From positions 2,728,001 to 2,792,000 of the forward strand of contig NZ_JACBZR010000001.1 in NCBI RefSeq assembly GCF_013408335.1: 64,000 bases of DNA. Direction: 5' to 3'. This DNA comes from Nocardioides panzhihuensis. GTDB lineage: Bacteria > Actinomycetota > Actinomycetes > Propionibacteriales > Nocardioidaceae. Positions 8,478-17,658 of this stretch are shown piece by piece (the first letter of the stretch is position 1; each line of letters begins with the position of its first letter). The translations under genes and the position numbers were made by a program. The notes beneath the pieces were generated by a model, which saw nothing but the letters and a program-made list of their open reading frames with translations, ran no database searches and had not been told where the DNA came from.

Positions 8478-8813
8478 ATGAACTATCCCCACGCTCCCCA
8501 TCAGGGGCCTCATCACGAGCACCCTCGCGACCCGCTGGCCGTGGCCGGCCGGTTGGCGGCCGTCATCTGCTCGATCGTCTTCTGGCTGATCGCAGCGATC
8601 GCCATCATCGGCGCCGTCGTCGGCATCTTCCGGGCCTTCGGCGGGGACCTGTCCTGGCGCATGGTCGGGATCTGGACCGTCGCCGGCATCGGCTGCTTCG
8701 CATTCTCGTGGATCGTCGCAGCGCTCGGCCGGATCGGGCTCGACGACGGGCCGATCGGGTCGTGGCGCGTCGCGCCGTTCGAGCTGGCGCGGATCCTCTA
8801 CCGCAACAGGTGA
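8478..8813 (+). CDS. Small membrane protein of unknown function
   Basis: A 111-residue protein. A His/Pro-rich N-terminus (about 1-22) precedes two hydrophobic segments at about 25-51 and 61-82, then a short cytoplasmic tail. No catalytic motif is recognised. Third-position GC bias supports coding. There is no clear ribosome-binding site before the ATG at 8478. It ends upstream of the strong hairpin at 8831-8866, facing the dicarboxylate transporter gene. Confidence 0.7.
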   Translation: MNYPHAPHQGPHHEHPRDPLAVAGRLAAVICSIVFWLIAAIAIIGAVVGIFRAFGGDLSWRMVGIWTVAGIGCFAFSWIVAALGRIGLDDGPIGSWRVAPFELARILYRNR

Positions 8814-8830
8814 CAGGTCGTGCGACCTCT

Positions 8831-8866
8831 GGCCGTACGCAGCGCCTTGATGCGCTGCGTACGGCC
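8831..8866. terminator. Bidirectional intrinsic terminator between convergent genes
   Basis: Perfect 15-bp stem (GGCCGTACGCAGCGC and complement) with loop CTTGAT. It sits between the stop codons of the small membrane protein (+) and the dicarboxylate symporter (-), 17 and 13 bases away, and can serve both. Confidence 0.85.
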
Positions 8867-8879
8867 CGTGGCGCTGGGG

Positions 8880-10232
8880 CTATACCAGTGCCTTCTCACC
8901 TTCCGCCGCGGGCGGCGGGGCAGCGTGGTCGTCGATCATCCTGGTCTCGTCGAACGGATCCTGACCGTCCAGGACCCGGTCGAGCTGAGGCCGGTCCACG
9001 GTCTTGGTCCAGTGACCGATGAGCACGGTCGCGACCGAGTTGCCCGCGAAGTTGGTCAACGCCCGAGCCTCTGACATGAACCGGTCGATCCCCACGATCA
9101 GGCCGACCCCGTCGACCAGCTCCGGTCGATGCGACTGCAGACCACCGGCAAGCGTCGCCAGACCAGCGCCGGTGACGCCGGCGGCACCCTTCGAGGCGAC
9201 CATCATGAACAGCAGCAACCCGATCTGCTCACCGATGCTCAGCGGGTCACCCATCGCGTCCGCGATGAAGATCGAGGCCATCGTCAGGTAGATCGCGGTG
9301 CCGTCCAGGTTGAACGAGTAGCCCGTCGGAACCACCACACCGACCGTCGCCTGCTCCACGCCTGCGTGCTCCATCTTCGCGATCAGACGCGGCAGCGCCG
9401 ACTCCGAGGAGCTCGTGGAGAAGATGAGCAGGAACTCGCGGGCGAGATACTTGAAGAGCTTGAAGATGTTGACCCCGGTGACCAGCTTCAGGAGCAGGCC
9501 GAGCACGAGGAACACGAACAGCACGCAGGTGATGTAGAAGGCCACCATGATCACGGCCAGGCTCTTGAGCGCGTCGACGCCGGTCTCGCCGACAACGCCG
9601 GCGATGGCACCGAAAGCGCCGACGGGTGCGGCCCACATGATCATCGCGAGCACCCGGAAGACGAGCTTCTGGGCCCAGACGATCACGTTCAGGATCGGCT
9701 TGCCCGACTCGCCCATCCGCTGCAGCGCGAACCCGACCAGCAGCGCGACCAACAGGGTCTGGAGCACGACACCCGAGGTCAGCGCCGAGAACATGCTGGT
9801 CGGAATGATGCCGAGGAGGAAGTCGGTGGTGCTCCCGTGTCCTTCAGAGGCGGCCTCCTGGCCGACCTGCGACGACTCGGAGCTGATCTGGAGACCGCTG
9901 CCCGGATCGATCAGGTTGCCGACCACCATGCCGATGGCCAGTGCGACCGTCGACATCGTGATGAAGTACAACAGCGCCAGGCCGCCGACCTTGCCGACCT
10001 TCGCAGCACTGGCAACCGAACCCACGCCGATCACCAAGGTGCAGAAGATGACGGGCTGGATCATCATCTTGATCAGATTCACGAACGCCGTGCCGATCGG
10101 CTTCAGCTGCACGGCGAAGCTGGGGAACAGCAGTCCGACGGCGATACCCAGACACACCGCCGCGATCACCGCGATGTAGAGATAGTGGGTCCGGTCCTTC
10201 TTCGGTGGCGCCCCGCTCGTGATCGTGCTCAT
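8880..10232 (-). CDS. dctA: Proton/sodium:C4-dicarboxylate symporter (DAACS family)
   Basis: A 450-residue inner-membrane symporter for succinate, fumarate or malate. Family signatures are intact: the serine-rich re-entrant loop STSSSESALPRL, the cation site GYSFNLDGTAIYLT, and the substrate site DRFMSEARALTNFAGNSVAT. AGGAGG lies 4 bases before the ATG. It is divergent from a CitA/DcuS-type histidine kinase and response regulator, the usual control system for such transporters, which supports dicarboxylate over glutamate as substrate. Confidence 0.93.
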   Translation of the reverse strand: MSTITSGAPPKKDRTHYLYIAVIAAVCLGIAVGLLFPSFAVQLKPIGTAFVNLIKMMIQPVIFCTLVIGVGSVASAAKVGKVGGLALLYFITMSTVALAIGMVVGNLIDPGSGLQISSESSQVGQEAASEGHGSTTDFLLGIIPTSMFSALTSGVVLQTLLVALLVGFALQRMGESGKPILNVIVWAQKLVFRVLAMIMWAAPVGAFGAIAGVVGETGVDALKSLAVIMVAFYITCVLFVFLVLGLLLKLVTGVNIFKLFKYLAREFLLIFSTSSSESALPRLIAKMEHAGVEQATVGVVVPTGYSFNLDGTAIYLTMASIFIADAMGDPLSIGEQIGLLLFMMVASKGAAGVTGAGLATLAGGLQSHRPELVDGVGLIVGIDRFMSEARALTNFAGNSVATVLIGHWTKTVDRPQLDRVLDGQDPFDETRMIDDHAAPPPAAEGEKALV

Positions 10233-10298
10233 CGTTCCTCCTGGTCCGGTGTGTGTCCGGCGCCCCGGCGGGCAACCGCGGCAACTCTCCAGCAGATC

Positions 10299-10332
10299 GT
10301 GACGACCGTCACTGTTGTGTTCGTTGTGTTCG
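10299..10332. promoter_or_regulatory. Candidate response-regulator sites in the dctA / histidine kinase intergenic region
   Basis: Two motifs lie in the 143-base divergent gap: an inverted repeat GTGAC-GACC-GTCAC (10299-10312), and immediately after it a tandem direct repeat TTGTGTTCG TTGTGTTCG (10315-10332). CitB/DcuR-type regulators bind repeats of this sort. Assignment is inference. Confidence 0.45.
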
Positions 10333-10375
10333 TGGCCGGGGTCACAACGACGCTCAGGTGGGTGAGAATGACGAG

Positions 10376-11980
10376 ATGTCCCGCACCCGACCGGTCCGAC
10401 ACCGCCTGCTGCGCGACCGTCCGGTGGCGCAGCAGGTGCTGCTCCTCCAGCTCGGCACGGTGCTCCTGCTCGTGGTCACCGGGATCCTGATGGCCGCCTA
10501 CGACGCCCAGCGCGACTCCTACAGCCGCGCCACCCAACGTGCCGTGGCCGTGGCCCAGACCGTCGCCGACTCCCCGGCCGTCCGCACGGCGCTGCGCGGC
10601 GACGACCCGACGGCGACGCTCCAGCCCTGGGCCGAGGAGGTACGTCGCGACACCGACACCGACTTCGTCGTCGTGATGGGTCTGGACCGCACCCGTTACA
10701 CCCACACCGACCCCGACGAGATCGGCGGCAAGTTCGTCGGCGACCTCGGCGACGCGCCCGAGGGCGAGGTCTTCACCCAGCAGTACACCGGCACGCTCGG
10801 CCCGTCGGTGCGGTCGGTGGTGCCGGTCGAGGACGGCGACGAGGTCGTCGCGCTCGTCTCCGTCGGCATCACGCTCAGCGACATCAACCGCGGGCTCAAG
10901 CGTGACGTCGGGATCGTGCTGCTGTGCGGCGGCATCGTGCTGGCCGTCGGCCTGCTCGGCGCCTGGCTGCTGAGCCGCCGCCTGCACCGGCTGACCCACG
11001 GCATGGGCGAGCGCGAGCTGGCCCGGATGTACGAGTACTACTCCGCCGTCCTCCACTCGGTCCGCGAGGGTCTGCTCCTGCTCGACGGGGATGGGCGCGT
11101 GCAGCTGGTCAACGACGAGGCGCGGCGCCTGCTGGCGCTCCCGGACGGCGTCATCGGCACCCGGATCGAGGATCTCGACCTGGCGCCCGGGCTGGTCGCC
11201 GCCGCCCGCGGCCGCACCGCCGAGTCCGACGATCTCTACCTCGCCGGCGAGCGGATCCTGGTGGTCTCCTCCGCCCCCGCCCGGTGGGACGGCCGCGAGG
11301 TCGGCGCCGTGGTGACGCTGCGCGATCACACCGAGCTACGGTCGGTGACCGGCGAGCTCGAGGTCGTACGCCGCCTCACCGAGTCGCTCCGGTCGCAGAA
11401 CCACGAGGCGGCCAACCGGCTCCACACGGTCGTGTCCCTCATCGAGATGGGCCGGGAACAGGACGCGGTCGAGTTCGCCACCGAGGAGCTCCAGGTCGCC
11501 CAGCTCCTCACCGACCGGGTGGTCGGCGCGGTCGAGGATCCCGTCGTCGCCGCGCTCCTGCTAGGCAAGTCCGCCGAGGCGGCCGAGCAGGGCGTCGAGT
11601 TCCGCATCGCCGGCGAGGTGCCACCGGGCACGGGCATCCCGCCCCGCGACCTGGTGACCGTGCTGGGCAACCTCGTCGACAACGCCTTCGACGCCGTCTC
11701 CGGCTTCGAGCACCGCCAGGTCGAGGTCCACCTCACCGGCGACGACGACACCCTCACGGTGCGCGTGGGCGACAGCGGCCCCGGCCTCGACGACGCCGAC
11801 TCGGCGCGCGTCCTCGACCGCGGCTGGACGACGAAGGCCGAGCCCGGCACGGGCCGCGGCCTGGGCCTCGCGCTCGTCGGCCAGATCGCCCGGCGTCACG
11901 GTGGCGAGGTCGTCATCGGCCGCTCGCACCTCGGCGGGGCCGAGTTCACCGTCACCCTCGGCACGGGGGTTGGGGCATGA
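10376..11980 (+). CDS. Sensor histidine kinase, CitA/DcuS type
   Basis: A 534-residue membrane kinase. Transmembrane helix at about 21-41; extracytoplasmic Cache domain about 42-175 with the ligand loop RYTHTDPDEIGGKF; second helix about 178-200; PAS domain about 215-320. The phospho-acceptor is His343 in the CitA-family H-box QNHEAANRLHTVVSL. The N box (NLVDNAFDAV) and G boxes (GDSGPGL, GRGLGL) are complete. It probably senses external di- or tricarboxylate and phosphorylates the regulator at 11977, with which it overlaps by 4 bases. ATG at 10376 begins the conserved part. Confidence 0.93.
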   Translation: MSRTRPVRHRLLRDRPVAQQVLLLQLGTVLLLVVTGILMAAYDAQRDSYSRATQRAVAVAQTVADSPAVRTALRGDDPTATLQPWAEEVRRDTDTDFVVVMGLDRTRYTHTDPDEIGGKFVGDLGDAPEGEVFTQQYTGTLGPSVRSVVPVEDGDEVVALVSVGITLSDINRGLKRDVGIVLLCGGIVLAVGLLGAWLLSRRLHRLTHGMGERELARMYEYYSAVLHSVREGLLLLDGDGRVQLVNDEARRLLALPDGVIGTRIEDLDLAPGLVAAARGRTAESDDLYLAGERILVVSSAPARWDGREVGAVVTLRDHTELRSVTGELEVVRRLTESLRSQNHEAANRLHTVVSLIEMGREQDAVEFATEELQVAQLLTDRVVGAVEDPVVAALLLGKSAEAAEQGVEFRIAGEVPPGTGIPPRDLVTVLGNLVDNAFDAVSGFEHRQVEVHLTGDDDTLTVRVGDSGPGLDDADSARVLDRGWTTKAEPGTGRGLGLALVGQIARRHGGEVVIGRSHLGGAEFTVTLGTGVGA

Positions 11981-12669
11981 GTGTCAAGGTGCTGGTCGTC
12001 GAGGACGAGGCGCTCGCCGCCGAGGCTCACGCGGCGTACGTCGGCCGGGTCTCGGGCTTCGCGCTGGCCGGGATCGCGCGGTCGGCACGGGAGGCGGTCC
12101 GCGCGCTCGACGCGGCCCGCGAGGCGGGCACCCCGGTCGACCTGATCCTGCTCGACATGAACCTGCCCGACGGGCACGGGCTCGGGCTGCTCAGCAGGCT
12201 GCGTGCCGCCGGGCACCTGTGCGACGTGATCGCGGTGACAGCAGCGCGCGACACGAAGGTGGTGCGGCAGGCCGTCGTCCAGGGGGTCGTGCTCTACCTG
12301 CTCAAGCCGTTCACGTTCGCGACCTTCCGGGCCAAGCTCGAGCAGTACGCCGACTACCATGCTCGGCTGGACGCAGCCCCCGACGAGGTTGTCCAGGACG
12401 AGGTCGACCAGCTGCTGGGGTCGCTGCGGGCCACCTCCAGCACACCGCTGCCCAAGGGCATGAGCCCGGAGACCCTGCGGGCGGTGACGGCGGCGCTGCG
12501 CGAGGCCGACGGCGACCTGTCCGCCAGCGAGGTCGCCGCCGTGGTCGGTGCCTCGCGGGTCACCGCGCGGCGCTACCTCGAGCACCTCGCCGACAAGGGC
12601 CTGGCCGCGCGCGGGGTCCGCTATGGCCCCAGCGGCGGCCGGCCGGAGGTCGGCTACTCCTGGCGGTAA
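11977..12669 (+). CDS. Response regulator, CitB/DcuR family
   Basis: A 230-residue two-domain regulator. The receiver domain (1-120) has acidic residues VVEDE at 8-11, phospho-acceptor Asp60 in LLDMNLPDGHG, and Lys110. The C-terminal part (about 155-230) is a winged-helix domain (LSASEVAAVVGASRVTARRY) as in CitB/DpiA regulators. It probably activates dctA across the divergent gap. The ATGA overlap with the kinase gene shows they are co-translated. Confidence 0.93.
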   Translation: MSVKVLVVEDEALAAEAHAAYVGRVSGFALAGIARSAREAVRALDAAREAGTPVDLILLDMNLPDGHGLGLLSRLRAAGHLCDVIAVTAARDTKVVRQAVVQGVVLYLLKPFTFATFRAKLEQYADYHARLDAAPDEVVQDEVDQLLGSLRATSSTPLPKGMSPETLRAVTAALREADGDLSASEVAAVVGASRVTARRYLEHLADKGLAARGVRYGPSGGRPEVGYSWR

Positions 12670-12706
12670 ATGGTTCGCGCCCGGGGCGCTCGAGCGGGCA
12701 GAGTCG

Positions 12707-13456
12707 ATGTCTATGACCAGCAGTGATCTGTGGACCCGCGAGACGGCCGAGAGCTACGACGACCCGGACGACTGGGTGAACTCACCCGAGGTGACCGGTC
12801 CGGTGACCCGGTTCCTCGCCGAGGTCGCCGACGGCGGGTCAGCGCTCGAGCTCGCCATCGGGACGGGTCGGATCGGCGTACCGCTGCGGGAGCTGGGCGT
12901 GCCGGTCACGGGCATCGAGCTCTCCCAGCCGATGGTCGACGTCCTGCGACGCAAGGTCAGCGACGAGGAGATCCCGGTCGTGGTCGGCGACATGGCCGCT
13001 GCCGAGGCGCCCGGGGTAGGGACGTACGCGCTGGTCTATCTGGTCTACAACACGATCGGGAACCTGCGTACGCAGGAGGAGCAGGTCGCGTGCTTCGCCA
13101 ACGCCTCCCGTCATCTGGCTCCAGGCGGACGCTTCGTGGTCGAGGTCGGGGTGCCCGGGCTGCGGAGGCTCCCGCCGGGAAGCCCGGCGATCCCGTTCGA
13201 CGTCTCCCCCTCGCACCTCGGGTTCGACACCTACGACCTGGTCACCCAGCAGGCGATCTCTCACCACTACGGCCGCGAGCCAGACGGCCGCTTCCAGTAC
13301 GGAAAGCACAACTTCCGCTTCGTGTGGCCTTCCGAGCTCGACCTGATGGCCCGGCTCTCTGGGATGACGCTGGAGGCGCGCTACGGCGGCTGGGAACGCT
13401 CCGCTTTCACCAGCGAGTCCACGAGCCACGTGTCCATCTGGCGCAGACCGGTGTAG
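12707..13456 (+). CDS. Class I SAM-dependent methyltransferase
   Basis: A 249-residue Rossmann-fold methyltransferase. Motif I is ALELAIGTGRIGVPL, with the acidic motif II in VTGIELSQPMVDVL and the post-motif LVYLVYNTIGNLRTQ. The substrate is unknown. ATG codons at 12707 and 12713 are both possible. It follows the response-regulator gene by 37 bases on the same strand but probably belongs to a different function. It converges on the acetyltransferase gene ending at 13472. Confidence 0.85.
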   Translation: MSMTSSDLWTRETAESYDDPDDWVNSPEVTGPVTRFLAEVADGGSALELAIGTGRIGVPLRELGVPVTGIELSQPMVDVLRRKVSDEEIPVVVGDMAAAEAPGVGTYALVYLVYNTIGNLRTQEEQVACFANASRHLAPGGRFVVEVGVPGLRRLPPGSPAIPFDVSPSHLGFDTYDLVTQQAISHHYGREPDGRFQYGKHNFRFVWPSELDLMARLSGMTLEARYGGWERSAFTSESTSHVSIWRRPV

Positions 13457-13471
13457 CGCTGGGCCGGCAGG

Positions 13472-14008
13472 TCAGGTGAGGCGCAGAGCCATCTTCGACT
13501 CGGTGCGCGGGTCGCCCTCGGGGAAGGACTGGGTCTCACCGGTGAGCTCGAAGCCGAGGCGCTCGTAGAGGCGGCGCCCGGACTCGTTGCCGTCGACGAC
13601 CCACAGGGTCAGCACGGAGGCACCGTCACGACGCGCCCAGCCCGCTACGGCCAGGATGAGGCCCTCGGCCAGACCGTGACCACGCGCCTCCGGGGCAAGC
13701 CACATGTTGATCAGGTGGTGCTCGTCGTCGTGGATGATCCCGGCGGCGAGACCTGACGGCTTCTCGCCCAGCCAGGCGATGTAGGCCGCACCGGAGGCCG
13801 CCCACAGCCGCCAACGCTCGTCGGGCCAGGTGACCACCTCGTCGTAGGACGCCCAGAACGCACGAGGAGTGTCCTGGAGAGCCGCGAGGCGCACCTTCTT
13901 GAGCGCCGGCCACTCGTCCTCGACGACGACGCGCACCTCCGCCGTCGGGACCACCTTCTCAGGGGCCCCGACGCCGGGGATCGAGCTGGGTCGCTTCGGA
14001 GCAGGCAC
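13472..14008 (-). CDS. GNAT family N-acetyltransferase
   Basis: A 178-residue acetyltransferase. The acetyl-CoA loop reads LAPEARGHGLAEGL, preceded by the beta-4 segment HHLINMWL and followed by SVLTLWVVDGNESGRRLYERLGF, which are GNAT motifs A and B. The reading frame continues into glyA, but the GTG at 14008 lies 5 bases after the glyA stop and gives a normal length, so the pair is probably one operon. The acceptor substrate is unknown. Confidence 0.85.
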   Translation of the reverse strand: MPAPKRPSSIPGVGAPEKVVPTAEVRVVVEDEWPALKKVRLAALQDTPRAFWASYDEVVTWPDERWRLWAASGAAYIAWLGEKPSGLAAGIIHDDEHHLINMWLAPEARGHGLAEGLILAVAGWARRDGASVLTLWVVDGNESGRRLYERLGFELTGETQSFPEGDPRTESKMALRLT

Positions 14009-14012
14009 GAGC

Positions 14013-15470
14013 TCAGGCGAGGTCGAGACCGGGGTACAGCGGGAACTTCGCGAGGAGCTCCGCCGCGGCGGCCTTCGTGTTGTCGGCGACGCCGTCCTCG
14101 ATGGCGTAGGACGCCTTGGACGGACCACCGGCCTTCGTGGTGCCCGGGGTGGTCTTGGAGAGCACGTCGACGATCAGCTCGGCGACGCGGTCGAACTCGT
14201 CGGCGCCGAAGCCGCGGGTGGTCAGGGCCGGGGTGCCGAGACGGATGCCGGAGGTGTACCAGGCGCCGTTGGGGTCGGCCGGGACCGAGTTGCGGTTGGT
14301 GACCACGCCGGAGTCGAGCAGCGCCGTCTCGGCCTGACGACCGGTGAGGCCGAACGAGGTCACGTCGAGGAGGACGAGGTGGTTGTCGGTGCCGCCGGTG
14401 ACCAGCTTCGCGCCGCGCTTGAGGAAGCCCTCCGCGAGGCTCTTGGCGTTGTCGGCCACGTCCTGGGCGTAGGTCTGGAAGCTCTCCTGCTTCGCCTCGG
14501 CGAAGGCGACGGCCTTGGCGGCCATCACGTGGGACAGCGGGCCGCCGAGGACCATCGGGCAGCCGCGGTCGACGCTCGGGGCGTACTCCTCGGTGGCCAG
14601 GATGAACCCACCGCGCGGGCCGCGCAGCGACTTGTGCGAGGTGCTCGTGACGACGTCGGCGTAGGGAACCGGGTTCTCCTCGCCCTGGAACACCTTGCCG
14701 GCCACGAGGCCAGCAAAGTGGGCCATGTCGACCATCAGGGTGGCGCCGACCTCGTCGGCGATCTCGCGCATCTTGGCGAAGTTCACCCGGCGCGGGTAGG
14801 CGGAGTAGCCCGCCACGATGATCAGCGGCTGGAACTCCTTGGCCTTGGCACGCAGCGAGTCGTAGTCGAGCAGGCCGGTCTCCGGGTCGGTGCCGTACTG
14901 GTTCTGGTGGAACATCTTGCCGGAGATGTTCGGGCGGAAGCCGTGGGTGAGGTGGCCGCCGGCGTCGAGCGACATGCCCAGCAGGCGCTGGTTGCCGAGC
15001 TCACCACGCAGCGTCTCCCAGTCGGCCTCGGAGAGCTCGTTCATGTTCTTGACGGCCATCTTCTCCAACCACGGGCCCTCGACCCGGTGGGCGAGGATGG
15101 CCCAGTACGCGGTCAGGTTGGCGTCGATGCCGGAGTGGGGCTGGACGTAGGCGTACTCCGCGCCGAAGAGCTCCTTGGCGTGCTCGGCGGCGATCTGCTC
15201 GACGGTGTCGACGTTCTGGCAGCCGGCGTAGAAGCGGTGGCCGACGGTGCCCTCGGCGTACTTGTCGGAGAACCAGGTGCCCATCGTCATCAGCGTGGCG
15301 GGGCTCGCGTAGTTCTCGCTCGCGATCAGCTTGAGGCTGGCTCGCTGGTCGGCGAGCTCCTGCCTGGTCGCCTCGGCGATGCGGGGCTCCACGGAGGCGA
15401 TGACCTCGAGGGCTTGGTTGTAGGCAGAACTCACAGTCCCTGCGTTTGCCGGGGCAGACAGATCGCTCAT
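14013..15470 (-). CDS. glyA: Serine hydroxymethyltransferase
   Basis: Interconverts serine and glycine while loading tetrahydrofolate with a one-carbon unit. The 485-residue PLP enzyme has the Schiff-base lysine Lys280 in [14 protein letters not shown], the cofactor aspartate in [12 protein letters not shown], and the substrate motif [15 protein letters not shown]. It is about 55-65 residues longer than the common 420-residue form, as seen in an actinobacterial subgroup with insertions near 130-170. No riboswitch was recognised upstream. Confidence 0.95.
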   Translation of the reverse strand: MSDLSAPANAGTVSSAYNQALEVIASVEPRIAEATRQELADQRASLKLIASENYASPATLMTMGTWFSDKYAEGTVGHRFYAGCQNVDTVEQIAAEHAKELFGAEYAYVQPHSGIDANLTAYWAILAHRVEGPWLEKMAVKNMNELSEADWETLRGELGNQRLLGMSLDAGGHLTHGFRPNISGKMFHQNQYGTDPETGLLDYDSLRAKAKEFQPLIIVAGYSAYPRRVNFAKMREIADEVGATLMVDMAHFAGLVAGKVFQGEENPVPYADVVTSTSHKSLRGPRGGFILATEEYAPSVDRGCPMVLGGPLSHVMAAKAVAFAEAKQESFQTYAQDVADNAKSLAEGFLKRGAKLVTGGTDNHLVLLDVTSFGLTGRQAETALLDSGVVTNRNSVPADPNGAWYTSGIRLGTPALTTRGFGADEFDRVAELIVDVLSKTTPGTTKAGGPSKASYAIEDGVADNTKAAAAELLAKFPLYPGLDLA

Positions 15471-15716
15471 GGGTCACAGCGTAGTCAGCCGTGCGGGAGA
15501 GAGCAGCATCGTGGTCCCGGTGCATTGCGTACGACTTCTACCACCGTCCGCGGGAATGGTCGGCCGCTCTGCGTGGTTCAGGGACCGTGACCAGATGGTG
15601 ACCTCGGCCACACCGGCCGCGTGAACAAGCGGGAACGTCCCACATGACGGACCGACGTCTCAGATATCGGGATTCCTGATTGCGTACCGGCCGTCCGCTA
15701 CCTGAGACTCCTTGAC
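15471..15716. other. Divergent intergenic region between glyA and the sulfur operon
   Basis: About 245 bases without a convincing gene. It must hold the promoters of glyA (minus) and of the sulfate-assimilation operon (plus). No glycine-, SAM- or THF-type riboswitch core and no strong terminator hairpin was recognised. Confidence 0.4.
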
Positions 15717-15806
15717 ATGGTCACTGCTGCAACACATGCGCACCTCGTGGTTCGACGCCACGTGGACTATTGCCGCATCCGCAGCTCGATCTGTTGGCGC
15801 CACTGA
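15717..15806 (+). CDS. Cysteine-containing leader peptide of the sulfate assimilation operon
   Basis: A 29-codon open frame from ATG 15717, or 20 codons from GTG 15747, ending at TGA 15804. It ends in RRHVDYCRIRSSICWRH. This matches, as I recall, the short leader-peptide family (RRHVDL.RVSSA.C type) found upstream of cysteine and sulfur-assimilation genes in actinobacteria. It lies 127 bases before the sulfite reductase start. Ribosome stalling at the two cysteine codons under cysteine shortage could relieve attenuation downstream. The mechanism is inference; the motif is seen directly. Confidence 0.75.
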   Translation: MVTAATHAHLVVRRHVDYCRIRSSICWRH

Positions 15807-15933
15807 CGCCCAGCGCTCCGCAATTTTCACGCGTCGAGCCCTGGCCCGCCGCCCGACAGACATCCCGGGCGCCCGCCGCGAGCACGTCTCTGCTCCGCCG
15901 TGCGTCCACGACCGACGCAAAGGTTTCTCTGAC

Positions 15934-17658
15934 ATGAGCGACAACCGGTTTCAGGCCAAGCGCGCCACCCGAACCGAGATCCCCCGCCCCAAGAAGGGCG
16001 AGGGTCAGTGGGCCCTCGGCTACACCGAGCCGCTGAACAAGAACGAGGAGTCGAAGAAGAACGACGACCCGCTCAACGTTCGCGACCGGATCCTCTACAC
16101 CTACTCCAAGCGCGGGTTCGACTCGATCGACCCGGCCGACATGCGCGGCCGCTTCCGCTGGTTCGGTCTCTACACCCAGCGCAAGCCGGGAATCGACGGT
16201 GGCAAGACCGCCATCCTCGACGAGGAGGAGCTCGACGACCGCTACTTCATGATGCGCGTACGCTCCGACGGCAAGCTCCTCTCCCCCGCCGCCGTGGGCA
16301 CGCTGGGTCAGATCGGCGTCGACTTCGCGCGGGACACCGCGGACATCACCGACCGTCAGAACATCCAGTACCACTGGATCGAGGTCGAGAACGTCCCCGA
16401 GATCTGGTCGCGTCTGGAGGAGGTCGGGCTGCACTCGACCGAGGCGTGCGGTGACTCGCCGCGTCCGTTCCTGGGCTCGCCGGTCGCCGGTGTCGCCGCC
16501 GACGAGATCATCGACGGCACCTCGGCGCTGCGCGAGATCGAGTCCCGCTACCTGGGTGACCCGGCCTTCTCGAACTTCCCGCGCAAGTTCAAGACCGCGC
16601 TGACCGGCCACCCCTCGCACGACGTGGCGCCGGAGATCAACGACATCGCCTTCGTCGGCACCGTCCACCCCGAGCACGGCCCCGGCTTCGACGTCTGGGT
16701 AGGCGGCGGTCTGTCCACCAACCCGCGTCTGGCCGAGAAGCTCGGCGTGTGGGTGCCGCTCGACGAGGTCGCCGACGTGTGGGCCGGCGTCGCCGGCATC
16801 TTCCGCGACTACGGCTACCGCCGGCTCCGCTCACGGGCACGGCTGAAGTTCCTGGTCGCCGACTGGGGCAAGGACAAGTTCCGCGAGGTGCTCGAGAACG
16901 AGTACCTGGAGCGTCCGCTCGTCTCCAACCCCTCCCCCGAGTCGCCCCTGGGCCACCGCGACCACGTCGGCATCCACGACCAGAAGGACGGCAAGAAGTA
17001 CGTCGGCCTGGCACCGATCGCCGGACGCATCTCCGGCACCCACCTGGTCGAGCTCGCCGGCGTCATGGAGAAGTTCGCCGTCGAGGGCGCCCGGCTGACT
17101 CCGTACCAGAAGATCGTGCTCATCGGCGTCTCGCCGGAGGTCGTGGAGGAGCTGGTCACCGAGCTGGACGGCATCGGCTTCTCGGCCCGGCCCTCCAACT
17201 GGCGCCAGAACACGATGGCCTGCACCGGGATCGAGTTCTGCAAGCTCGCGATCGTGGACACCAAGGACCGGGCGCGCGACCTGATCGCCTCGCTCGAGTC
17301 GCGGTTCCCCGAGCTCGACGCCTCGATCACCGTCAACGTCAACGGCTGCCCCAACGCCTGCGCTCGTACGCAGGTGGGCGACATCGGGCTCAAGGGCCAG
17401 CTGGTCCTCGACGACGACGGCAACCAGGTCGAGGGCTTCCAGGTGCACCTGGGCGGTGCGACCGGGCTGACCGCCAACTTCGGTCGCAAGCTGCGGGCGC
17501 ACAAGGTGACCTCGGCCGGGCTCGACGACTACATCTCCGCGCTGGTGGTCAACTACCTCGCCGACCGCGAGGAGGGCGAGACCTTCGCGGCCTGGACCGC
17601 CCGGGCAGACGAGGTCCTGCTGCGCGGCGAGAAGACCCTGAGCGAGGTGCCGGTATGA
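15934..17658 (+). CDS. sir: Assimilatory sulfite reductase (ferredoxin-type, siroheme / 4Fe-4S)
   Basis: Reduces sulfite to sulfide with six electrons. The 574-residue protein has two nitrite/sulfite reductase repeats and the cluster-siroheme cysteines Cys430, Cys436 (MACTGIEFC), Cys472 and Cys476 (NGCPNACAR). The ATG at 15934 begins MSDNRFQAKRATRTE; the frame is open farther upstream but overlaps the leader peptide. Adjacent APS reductase and sirohydrochlorin chelatase genes favour sulfite over nitrite as substrate. It overlaps the next gene by 4 bases. Confidence 0.94.
   Translation: MSDNRFQAKRATRTEIPRPKKGEGQWALGYTEPLNKNEESKKNDDPLNVRDRILYTYSKRGFDSIDPADMRGRFRWFGLYTQRKPGIDGGKTAILDEEELDDRYFMMRVRSDGKLLSPAAVGTLGQIGVDFARDTADITDRQNIQYHWIEVENVPEIWSRLEEVGLHSTEACGDSPRPFLGSPVAGVAADEIIDGTSALREIESRYLGDPAFSNFPRKFKTALTGHPSHDVAPEINDIAFVGTVHPEHGPGFDVWVGGGLSTNPRLAEKLGVWVPLDEVADVWAGVAGIFRDYGYRRLRSRARLKFLVADWGKDKFREVLENEYLERPLVSNPSPESPLGHRDHVGIHDQKDGKKYVGLAPIAGRISGTHLVELAGVMEKFAVEGARLTPYQKIVLIGVSPEVVEELVTELDGIGFSARPSNWRQNTMACTGIEFCKLAIVDTKDRARDLIASLESRFPELDASITVNVNGCPNACARTQVGDIGLKGQLVLDDDGNQVEGFQVHLGGATGLTANFGRKLRAHKVTSAGLDDYISALVVNYLADREEGETFAAWTARADEVLLRGEKTLSEVPV

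Noticed and set aside
15471..15716. Glycine, THF or SAM riboswitch upstream of glyA or sulfite reductase
   Set aside because: No conserved riboswitch core could be recognised in either orientation; only the leader peptide is supported.
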